Shown piece by piece: positions 1 to 5,435 of a DNA stretch of 5,435 nucleotides; the stretch's first letter is position 1, and each line of letters begins with the position of its first letter. The position numbers were made by a program, and so were the translations under genes. The notes under the pieces are model-generated. The model ran no database searches and was not told the DNA's origin. It saw nothing but the letters and a program-made list of their open reading frames with translations. Source of the DNA: Acidobacteriota bacterium (GTDB lineage: Bacteria; Acidobacteriota; Terriglobia; Acidiferrales; UBA7541); NCBI GenBank assembly GCA_028876695.1, contig JAGWRH010000396.1:1-5435 (forward strand), given 5' to 3'.

Positions 1-1
1 C

Positions 2-1570
<1,569 letters not shown>

Positions 1571-1575
1571 TTTTC

Positions 1576-2331
1576 ATGCCACAGAAAACCGTCGTCGTAC
1601 GCATCAAACGCCGCCAGCGGCCCGATGAGCCCGCTCGTTGGGAAGAATTCGAGATTCCCTACCGGCCGCACATGAACGTCATCACCTGCCTGCGCGATAT
1701 TGCCGAGCGACCGATCACGCGCGACGGCCGCGAATCCTCTCCGGTCAGCTATGAGGCGAACTGCCTCGAAGAAGTCTGCGGCGCCTGCGCCATGATCATC
1801 AACGGCCAGCCGCGGCAGGCGTGCTCCGCGCTCGTCGATAACCTAGAACAGCCCATTCGCCTCGAGCCGATGACGAAATTCCCGCTGGTGCGCGATCTAA
1901 TCGTCGACCGCTCGAAAATGTTCGAGGACCTGAAGCGCACCAATTGCTGGATTCCCATCGATGGGACGTATGACCTCGGCGAAGGTCCGCGGATGGCACC
2001 CGCCACGCAGGAAACCGGCTACCCGCTCGCCCGCTGCATAACTTGCGGCAATTGCCTGGAAATCTGCCCGAAGGTGAACGAGCACACGCAATTCGTGGGC
2101 GCGGCGATTATCAGCCAGGTACGTCTGTTCAACATGCATCCGACCGGCAAGCTGCACGCCGGTGAGCGCCTGGAAGCGCTGATGGGCCCCGGCGGCATCG
2201 AGGACTGCGACAACGCGCAAAATTGCGTGAAGGTTTGCCCCAAGGGCATTCCGTTGACGGAATCGATCGCAGCGGTCAACGGACAAGTAATACGCCATGC
2301 GCTGAAAACTTGGTTCACTGGCCGCGACTAA
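1576..2331 (+). CDS. sdhB: Succinate dehydrogenase iron-sulfur subunit
   Basis: Electron-transfer subunit of complex II, linking the SdhA flavin to quinone at the membrane anchor. The 251-residue length is normal for the family. The N-terminal ferredoxin-like domain has the 2Fe-2S ligands C63, C68, C71 and C83 (C-x4-C-x2-C-x11-C). The C-terminal domain has CITCGNCLEICP (C154, C157, C160, C164) and CDNAQNCVKVCPKG (C211, C217, C221), which together supply the 4Fe-4S and 3Fe-4S clusters; all 11 cysteines are present. The CDNAQNC wording resembles the Bacillus type more than the E. coli type. ATG 1576 was chosen because MPQKTVVVRIKR starts the ferredoxin fold directly and lies 5 bases after the sdhA stop; in-frame starts further upstream would overlap sdhA by over 100 bases. 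No clear Shine-Dalgarno is visible, so translation may be coupled to sdhA. The stop is TAA at 2329-2331. Confidence 0.97.
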   Translation: MPQKTVVVRIKRRQRPDEPARWEEFEIPYRPHMNVITCLRDIAERPITRDGRESSPVSYEANCLEEVCGACAMIINGQPRQACSALVDNLEQPIRLEPMTKFPLVRDLIVDRSKMFEDLKRTNCWIPIDGTYDLGEGPRMAPATQETGYPLARCITCGNCLEICPKVNEHTQFVGAAIISQVRLFNMHPTGKLHAGERLEALMGPGGIEDCDNAQNCVKVCPKGIPLTESIAAVNGQVIRHALKTWFTGRD

Positions 2332-2333
2332 GG
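2330..2333 (+). promoter_or_regulatory. Shine-Dalgarno AAGG for the dipeptidase GTG start
   Basis: AAGG overlaps the sdhB stop codon (TAA at 2329-2331) and sits 7 bases before GTG 2341. It supports GTG as the start, since no ATG lies in this frame between the sdhB stop and the first conserved metal motif. It also suggests that ribosomes ending sdhB help to start the dipeptidase. Confidence 0.55.
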
Positions 2334-2340
2334 CGCGTCC

Positions 2341-3510
2341 GTGGCAGCCCCACCCTCCGACCTGAAAATCTCGCAGCAGGCACGAGAGCTCCACTTCCGT
2401 TCCATCGTAGTAGATACGCACGTGGACACAACGCAGCGGCTCCTTGAGGCCGGCTTTGATTTAGGCGAGCGCCACGCGAACGGCTCGGTCGATATTCCGC
2501 GGCTGCGCGACGGGGGCATCAGCGCCGTTTTTTTCGCGATATGGGTCCCCGGCACGGTCACCGGCCGCGAAGCCGTCAAGCGCGCGCTGGCGCAAATTGA
2601 GGCTGTTCGAAGGGAAGTCTCCAGCCATCCGGATGATTTGATCCTCGCGCGCTCCGCCGAAGAGATCCGCCACGCCCGCGCTGATGGCCGGATCGCGATT
2701 CTGATCGGCATTGAAGGCGGGCACATGATCGATTGCAACCTCGACGTGCTGCGCGGGTTCGCATCGCGCGGCGCCGCTTACATGACGCTCACGCACATGC
2801 GCAACACCGAATGGGCCGACGCCTCGACCGATCCTCCGCGCCACAATGGCCTTTCCCCGCTCGGAAAAGAAGTAATCGCGGAGATGAACCGCCTCGGGAT
2901 GATCGTGGATGTCTCGCATGTGTCGGATAAAGCTGTGCTGGACGTTCTCGAAACGAGCGAAGCGGCCGTGTTCGCATCTCATTCCTCGTGCCGGGCCCTC
3001 TGCGACTCTCCGCGCAATCTGCCCGACGATTTGATCCGCGCAATCGCGGCGAAAGGCGGGCTCGTTCACATCAATTTTCACGTAGGCTTTCTCAGCCAGG
3101 AATTTATCGATTTCGAATCGGCACATCCGGAGATCGAGAGAGAAGTGGAAGTTGAAGCCAAGCGCCGAGCCGGCGAAAACGGCGCGCGAGAACTCGTCGA
3201 ATGGGATAGAATCGTGCGCGAGTTTGCCGGGGAAGGAAAGCTTCCGCGCGTGAAGTGGACCCTCATCATCGACCACCTCCGCCGCGCGGCCGATATCGCG
3301 GGGATCGACCACGTGGGTTTCGGCTCCGATTTCGACGGCGCTTGCATGCCGTTTGGAATGGAGGACGCCGCAAAGTTTCCGCGTTTAACGGAGGCTCTGC
3401 TGCGCGAGGGTCTGGGCGAATCGGACATACAAAAAATCCTGGGCGGGAATCTGCTGCGTCTCATGGAAGACGTTGAGGCAGCGGCTCATCGAGGGAAAGG
3501 GTCTGGATGA
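2341..3510 (+). CDS. Membrane dipeptidase family zinc peptidase (peptidase M19)
   Basis: Predicted zinc-dependent dipeptidase of the renal dipeptidase (M19) family, part of the amidohydrolase TIM-barrel superfamily; members hydrolyse dipeptides, some with a D-residue at the C-terminal side. The 389-residue protein has the expected metal and catalytic residues in order: H27 and D29 in DTHVD, bridging E125 in GIEGGH, H193 in VDVSHVSD, H214 in ASHSSCRAL, and D330 in GSDFDG (the counterpart of the catalytic Asp of the human enzyme). All are intact, so it should be active. No signal peptide or membrane segment is seen at the N-terminus (MAAPPSDLKISQQAREL), so it is probably cytoplasmic, despite the family name. 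It starts at GTG 9 bases after sdhB, in the same frame, and ends in an ATGA overlap with the next gene. Substrate cannot be told from sequence; turnover of peptides or peptidoglycan-derived dipeptides is only a guess. Confidence 0.95.
   Translation: MAAPPSDLKISQQARELHFRSIVVDTHVDTTQRLLEAGFDLGERHANGSVDIPRLRDGGISAVFFAIWVPGTVTGREAVKRALAQIEAVRREVSSHPDDLILARSAEEIRHARADGRIAILIGIEGGHMIDCNLDVLRGFASRGAAYMTLTHMRNTEWADASTDPPRHNGLSPLGKEVIAEMNRLGMIVDVSHVSDKAVLDVLETSEAAVFASHSSCRALCDSPRNLPDDLIRAIAAKGGLVHINFHVGFLSQEFIDFESAHPEIEREVEVEAKRRAGENGARELVEWDRIVREFAGEGKLPRVKWTLIIDHLRRAADIAGIDHVGFGSDFDGACMPFGMEDAAKFPRLTEALLREGLGESDIQKILGGNLLRLMEDVEAAAHRGKGSG
3492..3500 (+). promoter_or_regulatory. Purine-rich ribosome binding site of the cyclophilin gene
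   Basis: AGGGAAAGG lies inside the last dipeptidase codons. Its 3' end is 6 bases before ATG 3507 and 9 bases before ATG 3510, so both tandem ATGs are usable. It does not decide between them; they differ by one Met. Confidence 0.55.
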
Positions 3511-4202
3511 TGAATCGTCTTGCAGTCTGGTTCAGTGTTTGCGCATTGACCGCCGTGGCCGGCGCCGCCGTTTGGGCGCAATCTCACCCCGCGGCGCACC
3601 GTACTCCGCGAGGGGATTCGCACATGGCCATCGATCCCGCACTTCTGCATCCGGAAACGTTGCACGCGAAAGCGCCGGACGTATTCGATGTGAAATTCGA
3701 AACTACGCGCGGCGATTTCGTCGTGCAGGTGACCCGCGCATGGGCTCCGATTGGCAGCGACCGGTTCTACAATCTCGTGAAGCACGGGTACTTCACCGGC
3801 GCGGCGTTCTTCCGCGTGGTGCCGGGCTTCATCGTGCAGTTCGGTCTGAGCGCGGACCCGGCGGTGAACCGCGCCTGGCGCAACGCAAATATCAAGGACG
3901 ATCCCGTGACGCATAGCAATAAGCGGGGCACGATCACCTTCGCTACGGCTGGTCCCAACACCCGCACAACGCAGCTTTTTATTAACTATGCCGACAACTC
4001 CCCTCTCGATCGCCAGGGCTTCGCTGCGTTCGGCTTGGTAACCTCCGGCATGGATGTGGCCGACAAAATCTACAGCGGATACGGCGAGAGACCCGACCAG
4101 GGCGCTATCACGACGCAAGGGCTGGCCTATCTGCAAAAGAATTTCCCAAATCTGGATACAATTAAAGCGGCCACGATTATTTCCTCTCCGGCCGCGCAGT
4201 AG
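3507..4202 (+). CDS. Exported cyclophilin-type peptidyl-prolyl cis-trans isomerase
   Basis: Catalyses cis-trans isomerisation of X-Pro bonds to help proteins fold, probably in the periplasm. The first 24 residues look like a Sec signal peptide: MMNR, a hydrophobic core (LAVWFSVCALTAVAGAAV), then a likely cut after VWA before QSH. C12 lies within the hydrophobic core without a good lipobox, so a lipoprotein is unlikely. The cyclophilin fold covers about residues 60-225: FETTRGDFVVQV, FFRVVPGFIVQFG with the counterparts of human CypA R55, F60 and Q63 at R103, F108 and Q111, then AGPNTRTTQLFIN with F158 matching F113. The CypA W121 position is proline (P166 in NSPLD), and the H126 region reads QGFAAFG, so the cyclosporin pocket differs while the catalytic Arg is kept. 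The gene is 231 codons and overlaps the dipeptidase stop as ATGA; ATG 3510 is an equally possible start. It is the last gene of the sdhAB unit. Confidence 0.93.
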   Translation: MMNRLAVWFSVCALTAVAGAAVWAQSHPAAHRTPRGDSHMAIDPALLHPETLHAKAPDVFDVKFETTRGDFVVQVTRAWAPIGSDRFYNLVKHGYFTGAAFFRVVPGFIVQFGLSADPAVNRAWRNANIKDDPVTHSNKRGTITFATAGPNTRTTQLFINYADNSPLDRQGFAAFGLVTSGMDVADKIYSGYGERPDQGAITTQGLAYLQKNFPNLDTIKAATIISSPAAQ

Positions 4203-4214
4203 CGCCGGAGTAAC

Positions 4215-4250
4215 TGGCGAATTTCCGAATCGCCAAACGGTTGTCGTTTT
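4215..4250 (+). terminator. Weak candidate terminator: two adjoining small hairpins after the cyclophilin gene
   Basis: TGGCGA 4215-4220 pairs with TCGCCA 4230-4235 (6 bp, 9-base loop). The adjoining AAACG 4235-4239 pairs with CGTTT 4245-4249 (5 bp, 5-base loop), ending in TTTT at 4247-4250. The hairpins share base 4235, so both cannot form fully at once. Position, 12 bases after a stop, fits the end of the sdhAB unit. The stems are short and the T-run is only four bases, so this is weak as an intrinsic terminator. Confidence 0.3.
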
Positions 4251-4363
4251 AGGGATAGCACGGGAGCAGTTGTTCGGAAACGGGGGCTAGACGGCTCGGC
4301 AAGAGCTGCTGGAGTTTTGCGGGCGAGGCAGCGAGAGAGCCCGTCAGGAGGTAGGAAGCCGGA

Positions 4364-4387
4364 GCGCGTCGCGCTTCGCGGCGGCGC
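4364..4387 (+). other. GC-rich RNA hairpin in the glycosyltransferase leader
   Basis: GCGCGTCGCG (4364-4373) folds onto CGCGGCGGCGC (4377-4387) with a CTT loop: ten pairs including one G-U wobble, with G4384 bulged. No T-run follows, so it is not an intrinsic terminator. It lies between the orphan AGGAGGT and the ATG at 4441. A chance fold in GC-rich sequence is quite possible. Confidence 0.35.
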
Positions 4388-4440
4388 GATCAAGCTTCTG
4401 GGATCCCGGCGCGGTGGTCAGCGGCGCTGGCGTGGAGCTC

Positions 4441-5435
4441 ATGAGCAAAACGCGGGCAGTCCTGGAGGAAAGGCCCCTCACTTTTCCTCCCGTCGAAGAA
4501 GTGGTTGTCAGCGCGACAGCCGTGCTTGTTGGGCTGGCGTTGATAAAGGTTCTTCTTCAATTCGCGGGTATTGAGCATTATGGCTTCTTTCGCGATGAGC
4601 TCTATTACATGGCCTGTGGTCGGCATCTGGCCTGGGGCTATGTTGATCAGCCGCCGCTAATCGCGCTTCTCGCCTCGTTCGCAACCCACGTTTTCGGCCA
4701 TTCCATGTTCGCTCTCCGCGTTTTGCCGGTGGTTTCCGGCGGCTTGGTGGTGTTCCTCACCGGCATACTGGCGCGCGAGCTTGGAGGCGATGTATTCGCT
4801 CAATGTCTCGCGGCGCTTTGCGTCCTGTGCGCGCCTGCATTTCTTGCATTCGACAGTTTTTTTTCGATGAACGCGTTCGAGCCGCTTTTCTGGGTGGGCT
4901 GCACGCTGATTGCGTTGCGTGTCGTGAGCGGCGGATCGTCGCGATGGTGGCTGGCGTTTGGCGCGGTAGCCGGTATCGCGCTTGAAAACAAGCACACGAT
5001 GCTGGTCTTTGGCTTTGCGCTCACCGTGGGACTACTCCTCTCCGGCGACCGCCGGGTCTTCCGCTCGAAATGGATTTGGATCGGAGCTCTAATCGCCTTG
5101 GCCATCTTTCTTCCAAATTTGATCTGGGAGGCGCGCCACGGCTGGCCGCAAATTGAAGTGGTCCGCAACGCGCAGCGCTACAAAAATATCCCGGTTTCGA
5201 CGCTGGATTTCCTGGGAGATCAGGTCGCGTTCGTCAATCCTCTGGCGCTTCCGGTGTGGCTTGGGGGGCTGGCGTGGTTGCTCTTCACCGGCGAGGGACG
5301 CCCGTTCCGCTTCCTCGGCTGGTGCTATCTGATCGTGCTGGCCGTGTTTTTGTTTCTCGACGGCAAGTCGTACTACGTGCTTCCGGCATATCCGCTGGTG
5401 CTCGCTGCCGGCGCCGTCGGGATCGAGCGCTTTGC
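4441..5435 (+). CDS. GT-C / PMT-like membrane glycosyltransferase (family 39 type), 3'-truncated by window edge
   Basis: Predicted polytopic inner-membrane glycosyltransferase of the ArnT/PMT superfamily, which moves a sugar from a polyprenyl-phosphate donor to a lipid, glycan or protein on the outer face. 331 codons are visible without a stop; these families usually run about 450-600 residues, so the C-terminal part is outside. After a cytoplasmic N-terminus (1-20), the first membrane segment is about 21-42. The first outer loop carries FFRDELYYMA (D52, E53; the usual catalytic acidic pair) and YVDQPPL (D69), typical of this family. More hydrophobic segments lie at about 92-110, 121-137, 148-162, 169-181, 186-200, 211-229 and 264-282. 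ENKHTM (182-187) and LPNLIWEARHGWP (224-236) also fit the family. ATG 4441 is the first ATG in a frame open from 4291; GGAG at 4434-4437 is only 3 bases away, so initiation looks weak. GTG 4432, 4414 or 4501 are alternatives. Acceptor and sugar cannot be named. Confidence 0.87.
   Translation, partial: MSKTRAVLEERPLTFPPVEEVVVSATAVLVGLALIKVLLQFAGIEHYGFFRDELYYMACGRHLAWGYVDQPPLIALLASFATHVFGHSMFALRVLPVVSGGLVVFLTGILARELGGDVFAQCLAALCVLCAPAFLAFDSFFSMNAFEPLFWVGCTLIALRVVSGGSSRWWLAFGAVAGIALENKHTMLVFGFALTVGLLLSGDRRVFRSKWIWIGALIALAIFLPNLIWEARHGWPQIEVVRNAQRYKNIPVSTLDFLGDQVAFVNPLALPVWLGGLAWLLFTGEGRPFRFLGWCYLIVLAVFLFLDGKSYYVLPAYPLVLAAGAVGIERF
4464..4490 (+). repeat. Strong inverted repeat inside the first codons of the glycosyltransferase gene
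   Basis: GGAGGAAAGG (4464-4473) pairs with CTTTTCCTCC (4481-4490) around a 7-base loop, giving 10 consecutive pairs with one G-U wobble. It covers codons 8-17, starting 23 bases after the ATG, and buries a GGAGG. No T-run follows on either strand, so it is not a standard terminator. It could slow early elongation, hide an internal ribosome site, or be chance. Confidence 0.5.

Larger units (their letters stand above)
4203..4440 (+). other. Non-coding stretch between cyclophilin and glycosyltransferase genes
   Basis: This 238-base gap is the only sizeable non-coding part of the window. It holds two small hairpins just after the cyclophilin stop and an imperfect stem pairing 4290-4296 with 4338-4345 (one bulged C). 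Within that stem, GCTGC 4305-4309 pairs with GCAGC 4328-4332. Next come a perfect AGGAGGT at 4346-4352 with no start codon at proper spacing and a GC-rich hairpin at 4364-4387. I see no convincing -35/-10 pair and no tRNA, riboswitch or attachment site that I recognise. The glycosyltransferase frame is open back to a TAG at 4288-4290, but the translation of that part is Arg/Ser/Ala-rich and has no ATG before 4441, so I treat it as untranslated leader. Confidence 0.7.

Noticed and set aside
3473..3916. 147-codon + strand frame overlapping the dipeptidase end and the cyclophilin gene
   Set aside because: Arg-rich shadow frame with no motif, overlapping a clear cyclophilin.
4346..4352. AGGAGGT as the ribosome binding site of the glycosyltransferase
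   Set aside because: It lies 88 bases before ATG 4441 and no usable start codon follows within 5-13 bases. It is kept only as an oddity.
4282..4372. Possible SRP (4.5S-like) RNA, because of GGGGGCT and GTCAGG...GGAAGC
   Set aside because: The symmetric SRP loop (GGTCAGG...GGAAGGAAGCAGCC) and a closing C-rich 3' strand are absent; the resemblance is short and probably chance.
4317..4574. 85-codon + strand frame across the leader and glycosyltransferase start
   Set aside because: Low-complexity Arg/Gly/Ser translation in another frame from the well-supported membrane protein; no ATG start and no supporting motif.
4857..4864. Run of eight T in the glycosyltransferase gene, as a slippage or frameshift site
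   Set aside because: The frame continues cleanly with family-typical sequence on both sides, so there is no sign of a frameshift; phase variation would need evidence from several strains.

Overview
The window is a GC-rich, densely coded bacterial segment with five protein genes, all on the + strand. SdhA and SdhB are of the Bacillus-like, menaquinone-linked succinate dehydrogenase type. An M19 dipeptidase and an exported cyclophilin follow them, then a many-spanning GT-C glycosyltransferase. This mix and the base composition would fit a soil Acidobacteriota-like genome. That placement is my inference from remembered family resemblance; no marker gene here proves it.

Layout: positions 2-1570 hold the last 522 codons of sdhA, whose N-terminal FAD-binding part lies outside the window. 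sdhB (1576-2331) follows after 5 bases. The M19 dipeptidase (2341-3510) starts at GTG 9 bases after sdhB and in the same reading frame. The secreted peptidyl-prolyl isomerase (3507-4202) overlaps the dipeptidase stop by ATGA. These four genes look like one transcription unit. A 238-base non-coding stretch (4203-4440) follows, with weak hairpins after the isomerase stop, a longer imperfect stem, an orphan Shine-Dalgarno-like AGGAGGT and a GC-rich hairpin. The last gene (4441 to the window edge) is a membrane glycosyltransferase cut off at its 3' end. A strong 10-bp inverted repeat lies inside its first 17 codons.

Function: SdhA and SdhB are the catalytic and electron-transfer subunits of complex II, oxidising succinate to fumarate and passing electrons through three Fe-S centres to a membrane anchor, probably encoded upstream. 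The dipeptidase and cyclophilin have no obvious biochemical tie to succinate oxidation and are probably housekeeping passengers: peptide hydrolysis in the cytoplasm and protein folding in the envelope. The glycosyltransferase probably modifies a lipid or envelope glycan and seems to be a separate unit.

I found no mobile element, CRISPR array, rRNA or tRNA, and no convincing new multi-gene system. The points most worth a second look are the RNA structure around the glycosyltransferase start and the tight linkage of sdhAB to the dipeptidase and cyclophilin genes.
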